From assembly GCA_900547155.1 (NCBI GenBank), contig URFH01000019.1:1-50344 (forward strand): a DNA stretch of 50,344 nucleotides, given 5' to 3'. Within the stretch, counting starts at the first letter, position 1. The number at the start of each line of letters is the position of its first letter. Below, one piece after another: positions 8,966 to 17,461 of this stretch. The notes below the pieces were generated by a model. It searched no databases. It saw only the letters and a list, made by a program, of their open reading frames with translations, and had not been told where the DNA came from. The position numbers and the translations under genes are program-made. This DNA is from an uncultured bacterium (GTDB taxonomy: Bacteria; Cyanobacteriota; Vampirovibrionia; Gastranaerophilales; Gastranaerophilaceae).

Positions 8966-8993
8966 TTAACTTATGTAAATCTAGCTATACAAT
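8966..8993 (+). promoter_or_regulatory. Candidate promoter for malQ-nagA
   Basis: TTAACT (8966-8971) and TACAAT (8988-8993) are separated by 16 bases, about 80 bases upstream of the malQ ATG. The remaining divergent intergenic sequence (8796-9074) is AT-rich and shows no other clear element. Confidence 0.4.
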
Positions 8994-9074
8994 ATGCGCT
9001 CAACCTATATAAAAAAAATATACTAAATGATAATATAAATTCAGAGTTAGTATTAAGTTAAGAAGGGGCAATTT

Positions 9075-10985
9075 ATGTTTTGTATTGAGAAATCAGAAGA
9101 AAAGTCATTGAAAAAAGTAAAAAAACTCTCAAGAAAAGCATTGAAAGTGCTGGGTAAAAAGAACTTTGCACTTATCGTTCACGGAAACAGTTTTCCTGCT
9201 GAAAAAGGGAAAAATACAGGCTTCGGAACCCCGAATTCAAACGCCGGAAAAGGCCTGATTGACTTTGCAAGCGACCTTTTCACCGCAATCCAGCTCGGGC
9301 CTGCGGGAAAAACAAAAGCCGTCGATTCTTCACCCTACACGGGCACGATTTTCTCAACAAACCCGCTTTTCATTGATTTGGAAGCTTTAACCGAAAAAGA
9401 ATGGAAAAATATCCTTTCAAAAGCAACCTACGAAAAAATCTGCAATGAAAACCCCAACAAAGATACAAACAAAACCGCATATTCTTATATTTTCAACGCT
9501 CAAAACGAAGCGCTGAAAGAAGCTTACGAAAATTTCCTGAAACTCGACGATAAAAAACTGAAAAAAGAGTTTGAAAAATACAAAAAAGAAAACGAAGCAT
9601 GGCTTGAAAAAGATTCGCTCTACGAAGCGCTCATAATCGAAAATAACAACGATTACTGGCCATTGTGGAAAAATGAAACAGACAAACGCCTCTTCAACCC
9701 GAAAAATGATGAAGATAAAAAGGCAAGCTTCTTGAGAATAAAAGAATTGAAGCTCAAATATGCAAAAGAAATCGATTTTTATTCATTCTGCCAGTTCGTT
9801 GCAAACAAACAAAACGAAGAAACAAAAAAATACGCCCTCAAACACGATATAAAAATGATTGCCGACCGTCAGGTTGCGTTTTCCGACCGCGACAGCTGGG
9901 CTTATCAATCATTGTTCCTTGATGGATGGTGCCTTGGCTGCCCTCCTGATTATTTTTCAAAAACAGGTCAGGCTTGGGGCTTCCCCGTTGTAAATCCTGA
10001 AAAAATGTTCAACGAAGACGGCTCTTTGGGCGAAGCAGGGCTTTTGATGAAGCAGCTTTACAAGAAAATGTTCAAAGAAAACCCCGGCGGCGTGAGAATT
10101 GACCACATCGTGGGCTTGATTGACCCGTGGGTTTATAAATCAGGCAAAAACCCTATGCCCGAAAACGGCGCAGGCAGGCTCTATTCTTCACCCGAGCACC
10201 CCGAACTCTCAAAATACGCCATTGCAACAATGGAAGATTTGGATTTGGAACTCGGCTCTGACAAAGAAAAACGCGTAAAACAGCTTACTCATGAGCAAAT
10301 CAAGCAATACGGCGCCCTGATTGAAAAAATCGTCATTGCAGCAGCAAAAGAAGAGGGGCTGAACAAAGACGCAATCGTCTGCGAAGACCTCGGAACGCTC
10401 ACTTTCCCCGTTGAATCGGTAATGAGAGAATACGATTTGCAAGGAATGCGGCTAACCCAGTTCGTAAAACCCGAAAAACCGCTCCATCCTTACAGATGTT
10501 GCAACATTGTTCCCAGAAGCTGGGCAATGGTCGGAACTCACGACAACGAACCCATTTCAATGTGGGCTGACGAGATGATTCACACCCACACAGGCTATTT
10601 GCACGTTAAAAACCTTGTTGATGACATGTTCTCAGAGCTTTCACAACAGGAAAAAGACGATTTAATCGTAAAATTAACAAACGACGCAGTTTACCTCCAG
10701 CAGGTAAAATTAGCAGAAATTTTCGCTTCAAAAGCAGAAAATATTCAGGTATTTTTCACTGATTTCTTCGGAATCAAAGATGTTTACAACAAACCCGGCA
10801 CTTCCGGCAGCAAAAACTGGTCTTTGAGAATGCCTGACAACTATGAAGAAGTCTATTTCAACAACTGCAAAAACGGCACTTCTTTGAACCTGCCTTTGAT
10901 TCTGAAAATGGCAATCGAAGCCCGCGGAAGCGAATTTTCTAAAAAGAACGCCAAATTAATCAAAGAATTGGAAGAATTAATTTAA
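9075..10985 (+). CDS. malQ: 4-alpha-glucanotransferase (amylomaltase, GH77)
   Basis: MalQ transfers alpha-1,4-glucan chains between malto-oligosaccharides in cytoplasmic maltodextrin and glycogen metabolism. The 636-residue protein has the GH77 acid triad in its expected contexts: nucleophile D343 in GGVRIDHIVG, acid/base E437 in VCEDLGTLT, and D490 in VGTHDNEP. ADRQVAFSDRDSWA and WGFPVVNPEKM are family motifs. GAAGGGG precedes the ATG. The N-terminal 120 residues are lysine-rich and diverge from well-known MalQ sequences, and the protein is somewhat longer than the usual 500 or so. It overlaps nagA by one base (TAATG). Confidence 0.93.
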   Translation: MFCIEKSEEKSLKKVKKLSRKALKVLGKKNFALIVHGNSFPAEKGKNTGFGTPNSNAGKGLIDFASDLFTAIQLGPAGKTKAVDSSPYTGTIFSTNPLFIDLEALTEKEWKNILSKATYEKICNENPNKDTNKTAYSYIFNAQNEALKEAYENFLKLDDKKLKKEFEKYKKENEAWLEKDSLYEALIIENNNDYWPLWKNETDKRLFNPKNDEDKKASFLRIKELKLKYAKEIDFYSFCQFVANKQNEETKKYALKHDIKMIADRQVAFSDRDSWAYQSLFLDGWCLGCPPDYFSKTGQAWGFPVVNPEKMFNEDGSLGEAGLLMKQLYKKMFKENPGGVRIDHIVGLIDPWVYKSGKNPMPENGAGRLYSSPEHPELSKYAIATMEDLDLELGSDKEKRVKQLTHEQIKQYGALIEKIVIAAAKEEGLNKDAIVCEDLGTLTFPVESVMREYDLQGMRLTQFVKPEKPLHPYRCCNIVPRSWAMVGTHDNEPISMWADEMIHTHTGYLHVKNLVDDMFSELSQQEKDDLIVKLTNDAVYLQQVKLAEIFASKAENIQVFFTDFFGIKDVYNKPGTSGSKNWSLRMPDNYEEVYFNNCKNGTSLNLPLILKMAIEARGSEFSKKNAKLIKELEELI

Positions 10986-11896
10986 TGACCGGACTTATTG
11001 AAACAAACGCCCTTGTTGAAGAACATCTTCACGGGGGCTTTGGCATAGATTTTGCTAAATGCGAAAGCGATGGGTTTGTCGAGTTCGCAAAAAGGATAAA
11101 AAAGCACGGCGTATGCCTGTTATTCCCTACTCTTGCTACCGATACGCCCGAAAATCTTAAACGCCAGATTCAAAGAATAAAAGAAGCACAATCAAAATTA
11201 CCTCCGGACGCAGCAAAAATCGGCGGAGTGCACCTTGAGGCTTGTTTTTTGAACCCTCAAAAAAAAGGAATCCATGACGAAAATCAACTTTTGAAGCCGA
11301 CAATCGAAAATTACCGGCTTATTGAAGATGAAATAATAAAAATCGTCACGCTGGCACCGGAATTGGACGAAAATTTTGCGCTGTGTGATTATCTCGCCTC
11401 AAAAGGCGTAAAAGTTTCCGCCGGACACTGCATAGGGGCTGATTTGTCCCGTGTTTCACAGGTTACGCACCTTTACAACGCAATGGGCGGATTTACGCAC
11501 AAAGAACCCTCTACAGTGGTTTCAGCACTGCACGATGAGAGGATTTGCGTGGAATTGATTGCCGATATGCAGCATGTACAAAAAGAAGTCGTGGAATTAA
11601 CGCTAAAAATCAAGCCCGATGACAAAATTATCCTGATAAGCGACGCTTTGCCCATTGCCCATGCGGATTTTGACAGCATGGAGTTCTGCAACAAAACAAT
11701 TTTCCTAAAAAACGGCAAAGCCGTCGATAAAAACGGAACAATGGCAGGAAGTGTGTCTTTTGTTTCCGATATTATCAAAAATCTGGTAAAATCCGGCATT
11801 CTTGACCTGCAAACCGCCGTAAAAATGGCCTCAACAAACATCCTGCCCGTTGAAGAAAAAATTTACTGGGACAAAGACCTTAATATTTTCGTATAG
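10985..11896 (+). CDS. nagA: NagA-like N-acetylglucosamine-6-phosphate deacetylase, short form
   Basis: NagA removes the acetyl group from GlcNAc-6-phosphate in amino-sugar recycling. The recognisable motifs are HLHGGFGID near the N-terminus (metal-binding HxH), GGVHLEACFLNPQKKGIHDE, SAGHC, VTHLYNAMGGF, the catalytic aspartate in LISDALP, and GTMAGS. At 303 residues it is about 80 short. The N-terminal beta-sandwich strand region before HxH is missing, and the usual EGPF reads EACF. The ATG is fixed by the one-base overlap with malQ, so the short form looks real rather than a mis-start. The active-site changes leave room for a different substrate. Confidence 0.75.
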   Translation: MTGLIETNALVEEHLHGGFGIDFAKCESDGFVEFAKRIKKHGVCLLFPTLATDTPENLKRQIQRIKEAQSKLPPDAAKIGGVHLEACFLNPQKKGIHDENQLLKPTIENYRLIEDEIIKIVTLAPELDENFALCDYLASKGVKVSAGHCIGADLSRVSQVTHLYNAMGGFTHKEPSTVVSALHDERICVELIADMQHVQKEVVELTLKIKPDDKIILISDALPIAHADFDSMEFCNKTIFLKNGKAVDKNGTMAGSVSFVSDIIKNLVKSGILDLQTAVKMASTNILPVEEKIYWDKDLNIFV

Positions 11897-12031
11897 ATTA
11901 AACAAAAACAAAGATAAAGCCTTTCTTGAGCGCCACAAACCACATGACAGAAAAAAATGTCTGTATTATTATGTAGGCATAGGAATTTTACACTTTATTA
12001 TTAAGATTTTAAGCTGAAACAGGAAATAACA

Positions 12032-13819
12032 ATGGAAAACAAAAAATTAAGAAATATAGCGATAATCGCCCACGTTGACCACGGAAAAACAACGCTTGTT
12101 GACTGCATGCTGAAACAAAGCGGCGTTTTCAGAGAAAATGAAGTCGTACAGGAGCGCGTTCTGGACAGCAACGACCTTGAACGCGAACGCGGAATCACGA
12201 TTCTCGCAAAAAACGTGTCAATAAACTACAAAGGTTACAAAATCAACGTCGTTGACACCCCCGGCCACGCAGATTTTGGCGGGGAAGTAGAACGCGTGCT
12301 CGGAATGGTTGATGGCGCACTTTTAATCGTTGACGCAGCAGAAGGGCCAATGCCCCAGACAAGATTCGTGCTCCAGAAGGCGCTTGAATTGGGAATCAGG
12401 GTAATTGTCGTCATAAACAAAATCGACAAACCCGCCGCTGATCCGGACAATGCGCTTAATAAGGTTTTTGACCTCTTTACAGAGCTCACGGATAACGAAT
12501 ATCTCATTGATTTTCCGATAATCTATGCAAGCAGCCTCCTCGGCTTTGCAAAACGCGAGCTTGAAGACGAATCAAGCGATGTAACCCCGCTGCTCGACTC
12601 AATCATCGAAAATATCAAAGCACCGACAGGCGACGCAACAAAACCGCTGCAATTCCATGTTACAACGCTGGATTACAACGAATATGTGGGCAGAATCGCC
12701 ATCGGCAGAATCATGAACGGCGTCATCCGCTCACAAGAACAGGTCAATCTAATAAAAGCCGACGGCTCAATCATCAGAGGCAAAATTAACAAGCTCTACG
12801 GCTTTGAAGACCTTGGCAGAGTAGAAATTCAGGAGGCTTCTGCCGGCGATATCGTCGGAATTGCGGGTTTTGCCGACGCTCACATCGGAGAAACCATTGC
12901 TTCATTAGAAAATCCGGTAGCTTTGCCTTTGATAAAAATCGATGAGCCAACTTTGCAGATGAATTTTTCTGTAAATGACAGCCCGTTTGCCGGTCAGGAG
13001 GGGAAATTCGTCACAAGCCGGCAAATTAGAAAAAGATTGTATCAGGAACTTGAAAAAAACGTCAGCCTCCGCGTTGAAGACACGGATAACACCGATGTTT
13101 TCAAGGTTTCAGGCCGCGGCGAACTGCATTTGAGCATTCTTATTGAAACAATGCGCCGTGAGGGCTACGAATTTCAGGTTTCAAAGCCCGAAGTTATATA
13201 CAAAACCGTTGGCGAAGAAATTTACGAACCGTATGAAAACCTTTTAATTGATGTTCCGTCAGAAAACGCAGGCGGCTGCATTGAGCGCCTTGCCGGAAGA
13301 AAAGGCGAAATGCAGGAGATGAATGTCGTCGGAAACCGCACAGAATTGAGATTTTCAATCCCCGCAAGAGGCTTAATCGGCTTCAGAAGCGAATTTATCC
13401 GCATGACCCGCGGCGAGGGAATTATGAACCACACATTTGAAGACTACAAACCCTACGCAGGCGACATTCCGCGCCAGAGAAGCGGTTCTTTGATTGCTTT
13501 TGAAGAGGGCGAAGCAATTCCTTACGCATTGGGAATGTTTGAGGACAGAGGCGTCTTCTTTATTACCCCGAAAACCAAAGTTTACCGCGGAATGATAGTC
13601 GGTGAATGCAACCGCCCGCAGGATATTGCGGTAAATGTTTGCAAAACAAAAAAATTAACCAACATGCGAAGTGCAACAGCCGATGTAATGGTAACTTTGC
13701 AGGCACCGCGCCAGATGTCGCTTGAAGATTGCCTTGAGTACATTTCGGATGACGAGCTTGTCGAAATTACGCCCGAAAATGTCAGAATCAGAAAAGCCGA
13801 TCTGGTTAAATTGAGATAA
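12032..13819 (+). CDS. typA: Ribosome-associated GTPase TypA/BipA
   Basis: TypA is a translational GTPase related to EF-G that assists ribosome assembly and stress adaptation. The 595-residue protein has the complete G-domain: AHVDHGKTT (G1), RGITILAKN (G2), [16 protein letters not shown] (G3) and NKIDKP (G4). EF-G-like domains and the TypA-specific C-terminal region follow ([34 protein letters not shown]). Length is typical. AGGAAA lies ahead of the ATG. The 135 bases before it are AT-rich. The gene stands apart from nagA. Confidence 0.96.
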   Translation: MENKKLRNIAIIAHVDHGKTTLVDCMLKQSGVFRENEVVQERVLDSNDLERERGITILAKNVSINYKGYKINVVDTPGHADFGGEVERVLGMVDGALLIVDAAEGPMPQTRFVLQKALELGIRVIVVINKIDKPAADPDNALNKVFDLFTELTDNEYLIDFPIIYASSLLGFAKRELEDESSDVTPLLDSIIENIKAPTGDATKPLQFHVTTLDYNEYVGRIAIGRIMNGVIRSQEQVNLIKADGSIIRGKINKLYGFEDLGRVEIQEASAGDIVGIAGFADAHIGETIASLENPVALPLIKIDEPTLQMNFSVNDSPFAGQEGKFVTSRQIRKRLYQELEKNVSLRVEDTDNTDVFKVSGRGELHLSILIETMRREGYEFQVSKPEVIYKTVGEEIYEPYENLLIDVPSENAGGCIERLAGRKGEMQEMNVVGNRTELRFSIPARGLIGFRSEFIRMTRGEGIMNHTFEDYKPYAGDIPRQRSGSLIAFEEGEAIPYALGMFEDRGVFFITPKTKVYRGMIVGECNRPQDIAVNVCKTKKLTNMRSATADVMVTLQAPRQMSLEDCLEYISDDELVEITPENVRIRKADLVKLR

Positions 13820-13831
13820 TTGTAATTCCCA

Positions 13832-13861
13832 CTGGCAAAAATAGTTTATTATTTGTATAAT
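13832..13861 (+). promoter_or_regulatory. Promoter placing the start site at the next gene's ATG
   Basis: CTGGCA (13832-13837) and a perfect TATAAT (13856-13861) are separated by 18 bases. The -10 ends only seven bases before the ATG at 13869, so the predicted transcription start coincides with the start codon and there is no room for a ribosome-binding site. Confidence 0.5.
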
Positions 13862-13868
13862 AAAAGCT

Positions 13869-14189
13869 ATGAACAAAGAGGAAGAACTTAGAATTATTGA
13901 AGAAATGCAGGCTGTAGCCGCGCAAATGAAAAAAGATGACATTGAAGAGAACCCCGACTCTGAAAATGAATACTTTGACTGCGACTGCTGCGGAAAAACC
14001 GCACCGCTGGCGGGTTCTATCGCCTACGGAAGTGTAAGACTATGCAATGACTGCGTTCTTCTTGCGGAAACAGGGTTTGCGCTCGGAAAACTCAAAAATA
14101 TCGACGATTTATTGAAAGCAATGGAAGATAAAAAGCTCGAAAACCTGTGCGAATTCATAAGACAGGACGAAAAGCGCAACAACAATTAA
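13869..14189 (+). CDS. Small zinc-finger-like protein
   Basis: The 106-residue protein is not assigned to a named family. Residues of about 38-65 form a four-cysteine treble-clef or ribbon-like module, DCDCCGK followed some 20 residues later by LCNDC. This resembles the zinc-binding N-terminal module of ClpX-type proteins, but no ATPase follows. The acidic N-terminus (MNKEEELRIIEEMQ) and the C-terminus are helical and charged. No Shine-Dalgarno sequence precedes the ATG and the -10 lies at the right distance for a leaderless transcript. The LptF/G gene starts two bases after its stop, which implies co-transcription. Confidence 0.7.
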   Translation: MNKEEELRIIEEMQAVAAQMKKDDIEENPDSENEYFDCDCCGKTAPLAGSIAYGSVRLCNDCVLLAETGFALGKLKNIDDLLKAMEDKKLENLCEFIRQDEKRNNN

Positions 14190-14191
14190 CT

Positions 14192-15304
14192 ATGAAATTT
14201 TTTAACAAACTCACATATCTGGATTCATATATCTTAAAACAGGTGCTCGAAATTTTTGTAATGGGCATTGTTATTTTTACATCAATCATTTTTGCGTCCG
14301 ATACGTTCATTACGCTCATAAAACAGATTACTTTGTACGGAATTCCGTTTAATATTGCACTGATGATTGTCCTTTTGAACCTGCCGCAGGTTATTGTTAT
14401 GGCAATCCCCATGAGCGTACTGTTTTCAACGGTTATGACCCTCAACAGGCTCAGCCTTTCTTCTGAAATTACGGTAATGAGAGCCTGCGGAATCGGCCTT
14501 AACAGGATTGCCAAGCCAATTTTCATTTTTGCAGCCTCAATGGCGCTTTTGACTTTCGTTATCAATGAAACAATCGTTCCTATCACAAATTCCCAGTCAA
14601 AAACCCTTGCTGTATGGGCGTTAGGGCAAAAAAACATCCCCAACGGAAAACAGAATTTTACTTTTAAAGAATTAAAAGACGGAAGCCTGAAACGCTTATT
14701 TTACATAGAAAAATGCGAAAATAACACGCTAAAAAACGTATCGGTTCTGGATTTATCAAATAAAGACACAATTCAGGTAATCCAGTCCCAGAGCGGAAAA
14801 ACAAGCACCCAGGGATGGCTTTTCCAGCGCGGAGCGGTTTATACAATCTCATTAACCGGAAAAATCCTGAACACAACGTGGTTCAGCGAATCTCTTGTGG
14901 ATTTCGGGCTTGATATTGGCGACAAATTAACCGAAGACGAAGCGCAGCAGTACAATGTCATTGCGCTCTGGAAATATATCGACAACAACCGCCACAAAAA
15001 AGACAAAAAAACAGAATCTCTCTTTAAAATTGAATTGTACAACAAATTTGCGTTCCCCGTAACAACGGTTGTGCTGGTGCTTTTGGGCGTGCCGCTTGCT
15101 ATTACGCCGCCCCGGGTACGGTACAACAGGGGTTTTTTGTTTAGTATTCTGATTTTGTTTTTGTATTATCTTTTGAGAGCGCTTTCGCTTTCATTCGGCG
15201 AAACCCTTGCTATTCCGCCGTCTATGGCGGCATGGATTCCGAATATTGTGCTGTTTACTCTGGGCAGTTTGCTGTATTACAAAAAGGTTTATACGATTAA
15301 CTAA
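14192..15304 (+). CDS. LptF/LptG-family lipopolysaccharide export permease
   Basis: LptF/LptG proteins form the inner-membrane part of the LPS transport complex with the LptB ATPase. The 370-residue product has the family layout: three N-terminal membrane segments (about residues 15-120), a periplasmic beta-jellyroll region (about 130-260), then three C-terminal segments (KFAFPVTTVVLVLLGVPLAI and two more). The ATG at 14192 is chosen because it lies two bases after the previous stop and begins directly at the conserved N-terminus; an earlier in-frame ATG would overlap the zinc-finger gene by 43 bases. The second permease and LptB are not in the window. Its presence implies a diderm envelope. 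Confidence 0.88.
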   Translation: MKFFNKLTYLDSYILKQVLEIFVMGIVIFTSIIFASDTFITLIKQITLYGIPFNIALMIVLLNLPQVIVMAIPMSVLFSTVMTLNRLSLSSEITVMRACGIGLNRIAKPIFIFAASMALLTFVINETIVPITNSQSKTLAVWALGQKNIPNGKQNFTFKELKDGSLKRLFYIEKCENNTLKNVSVLDLSNKDTIQVIQSQSGKTSTQGWLFQRGAVYTISLTGKILNTTWFSESLVDFGLDIGDKLTEDEAQQYNVIALWKYIDNNRHKKDKKTESLFKIELYNKFAFPVTTVVLVLLGVPLAITPPRVRYNRGFLFSILILFLYYLLRALSLSFGETLAIPPSMAAWIPNIVLFTLGSLLYYKKVYTIN

Positions 15305-15330
15305 TATTTTTCGCGGGGCAAGCGGGGGCG

Positions 15331-15454
15331 CGAAAATAACAGAATTTTTCTTTTCCGTTCCGATTCCTCCGGCTGATTTGGTGTTTGGATCCATACTTCG
15401 GAATTAATGCAGCCTCCCCCATAGTCACTGCAAAGAGAAATTCTGTTATTTTCG
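15331..15454 (-). repeat. Type B hairpin element, copy 5 (inverted)
   Basis: The outer arms CGAAAATAACAGAAT and ATTCTGTTATTTTCG pair perfectly over 15 bases. On the minus strand they enclose TGACTATGGGGGAG, an apical arm GGCTG/CAGCC and GGAGGAATCGGAAC. The element sits 27 bases after the LptF/G stop and 73 bases before the lexA -35 box. Confidence 0.85.
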
Positions 15455-15526
15455 CTGGAGCAAGCATGTTATTAAATGCCTTAAACCAGCTTTTTTATAG
15501 GAATTTAAAGAGAGTTAATAAAAAAC

Positions 15527-15554
15527 TTGACTTTTATAGACATTCGTCTATAAT
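15527..15554 (+). promoter_or_regulatory. lexA promoter with embedded LexA operator
   Basis: TTGACT (15527-15532) and TATAAT (15549-15554) are 16 bases apart. The inverted repeat ATAGAC-ATTC-GTCTAT (15536-15551) fills the spacer and enters the -10, the expected place for an autorepression operator. The -10 ends six bases before the lexA ATG and there is no ribosome-binding site, so the mRNA is predicted to be leaderless. Confidence 0.75.
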
Positions 15555-15560
15555 ATAAAT

Positions 15561-16136
15561 ATGAGCACGGAAAAACAAAAAACATTCTTTGAAAATCTCA
15601 AAAAATTATACGGGAAAGAACCGCTGCCCAGCTATGAGCAAATTGCAAAGGACTTCGGGTTTAAGCATAAAAATTCTGTCTGGCAGTACTTTAAAAAACT
15701 GAAAGATGAAGAACTTATCCTCGAAAAAAACGGAAAATTTATAATTAATCCCTCCTGCTTCGGCGCAATTATGTTCACAACGGCGGTACGAGCCGGATTC
15801 GCCGCGGTCGGCGAAGAATACATAGATAAAAGAGTTTCTCTGGACGAAGATTTTGAACTCGACAACCCATCAACGTTCATGTTCAAAGTGTCAGGCGATT
15901 CTATGGTCAACGCAGGGATTTTTGACGGCGATACAGTAATAATCCGCAAAACAGCCTCCGCAAATGACGGCGATATCGTGCTTGCGTTTATAGACAACGG
16001 ATTTACGCTGAAAAGATTCAGAAAAAAGGGCTCAAAAGTCTGGCTTCAACCGGAGAATCCCGACTATCCCGATATTATTCCGGAAGAAACATTAACAATT
16101 TTCGGAGTTGCCTCCGGAATTGCACGAAAACTTTAA
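15561..16136 (+). CDS. lexA: LexA/UmuD-like self-cleaving repressor
   Basis: LexA represses SOS genes and cleaves itself with RecA's help after DNA damage. The 191-residue protein has an N-terminal winged helix (PSYEQIAKDFGFKHKNSV, then WQYFKKLKDEELI) and a C-terminal S24 peptidase domain. The likely cleavage bond is A78-G79 in AVRAGFAA, the nucleophile is S114 in SGDSMVNAG and the general base is K151 in NGFTLKRF. The sequence just after the cleavage site (AGFAAVGEEYIDKRVSL) resembles UmuD more than typical LexA. The gene next door encodes a UmuC-type polymerase, so one protein may do both jobs. The promoter holds a palindromic operator. Confidence 0.85.
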   Translation: MSTEKQKTFFENLKKLYGKEPLPSYEQIAKDFGFKHKNSVWQYFKKLKDEELILEKNGKFIINPSCFGAIMFTTAVRAGFAAVGEEYIDKRVSLDEDFELDNPSTFMFKVSGDSMVNAGIFDGDTVIIRKTASANDGDIVLAFIDNGFTLKRFRKKGSKVWLQPENPDYPDIIPEETLTIFGVASGIARKL

Positions 16137-16196
16137 AATTATCCTTCCTAATAGAGTCAGATATTAATCCGAACAAGGGTTTAAAATATCAGGCGA

Positions 16197-16236
16197 GGCG
16201 GGGGTGATGGTTCGTTTAAAAACCTCCGCCGGTTTT
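16197..16236 (+). terminator. Possible terminator after lexA
   Basis: GGCGGGGG (16197-16204) pairs with CCTCCGCC (16223-16230) with one wobble or mismatch, followed by GGTTTTC. The T-run is short, so read-through into the polymerase gene is possible. Confidence 0.35.
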
Positions 16237-16288
16237 CATTATCCAAGGCGCAAAGCCGCCCCTAAACTCCATTTTCAGGTAATTAATT

Positions 16289-17461
16289 ATGTCAGAAATA
16301 GCTCTTGTAGATTGCAACAATTTTTTTGCCTCGTGCGAACAACTAATGAACCCTAACCTGCTGAACAAGCCATTGTGCGTACTGAGCAACAACGACGGCT
16401 GCGTTGTTGCGCGCTCAAAAGAAGCAAAAGAGCTCGGAATATCAATGGGAATGCCATATTTTATGGCGAAAAAGCAGTTTCCGCAGGCAATTTATACCTC
16501 GGGCCATATGCACCTTTATCAGGAAATTTCCCACAGGGTTATGGCAAAACTTTCGTCTTACACACCGATGGTCGAGGCTTATTCCATTGATGAAGCCTTT
16601 CTTGAGCTTTCAGGGCTGAAAAAACTTTACCGCATGTCTTATAACGGCATAATTGAAATGATACAAGAAGAAATAATGAATGAAGTCGGAATCCCCGTGT
16701 CCATCGGGCTGGCAAGCACAAAAACCCTTGCAAAACTCGCCTGCGAAAAAGGCAAAACGAACACAGGGCTGTACCGAATCGGGCGCTGGAACCTTGATGA
16801 CGAGCTGAAAAGAACCGCAATTGAAGAAATCTGGGGCGTGGGAAGAAATACAGCCGCACTTTTCCACAAATACGGAATCTATAAAGCATCTGATATCGTA
16901 AAACAGAACGAATTTTGGCTGAAAAAGATATGGGGCAAGCGCGGAGTTGAGCTAAAACAGGAGCTTTTGGGCGAATCGGTCTATCCTGTTGACAATAAAC
17001 CCGCCCTGCCCAAGTCCATCCAGAAAACTTCATCATTTGCACATTTTACAAGCGACAAATTCTATATAAAAAATTCGCTCCATTATCATGCACATCTTGC
17101 CTGCTCAAAACTGCGCCGCCTCGGGCTCAAAGCGGAAATTTTGTGCATAATGCTGCGCACAAAAGACTTTCAGGTGATAACAGAAAAGGTCGTGCTGCCC
17201 GGCCCTACTGACAGCGAGCTGACAGTGAACAGTTATGCGGATAAAATGCTGGAAAAAATCTACCGTCCGGATATAATTTACCGTTCATCGGGCGTTTATG
17301 TTGAAAAATTGACAGAAAAAAACGCCTCGCAGCTGTATTTGTTCGACACGCCAAAAAATCAAAAAGCAGAAAAACTTGCACAGGTTTGGGACAAAATCGA
17401 ACACAAATACGGCAAAGGAAGCTTCAGTATCGGCGCATTGAACCCGAAAAAGGAGGATTAA
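16289..17461 (+). CDS. umuC: Y-family translesion DNA polymerase, UmuC type
   Basis: Y-family polymerases copy damaged templates. The 390-residue protein has the catalytic motifs DCNNFFASCEQ near the N-terminus and YSIDEAFLEL in the palm, the steric and nucleotide-binding region NNDGCVVARS, and the helix-hairpin-helix region IEEIWGVGRNTA. A beta-clamp-binding motif, QLYLF, lies at residues 348-352. NNDGC and the C-terminus place it nearer UmuC than DinB. AGGTAA precedes the ATG. It follows the lexA-like gene on the same strand, a typical SOS arrangement. I see no second copy of the operator directly upstream. Its last four bases overlap the convergent transglycosylase gene. Confidence 0.92.
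   Translation: MSEIALVDCNNFFASCEQLMNPNLLNKPLCVLSNNDGCVVARSKEAKELGISMGMPYFMAKKQFPQAIYTSGHMHLYQEISHRVMAKLSSYTPMVEAYSIDEAFLELSGLKKLYRMSYNGIIEMIQEEIMNEVGIPVSIGLASTKTLAKLACEKGKTNTGLYRIGRWNLDDELKRTAIEEIWGVGRNTAALFHKYGIYKASDIVKQNEFWLKKIWGKRGVELKQELLGESVYPVDNKPALPKSIQKTSSFAHFTSDKFYIKNSLHYHAHLACSKLRRLGLKAEILCIMLRTKDFQVITEKVVLPGPTDSELTVNSYADKMLEKIYRPDIIYRSSGVYVEKLTEKNASQLYLFDTPKNQKAEKLAQVWDKIEHKYGKGSFSIGALNPKKED

Noticed and set aside
16539..17042. 167-codon minus-strand frame inside the Y-family polymerase gene
   Set aside because: It is a shadow of conserved polymerase codons with low-complexity composition.
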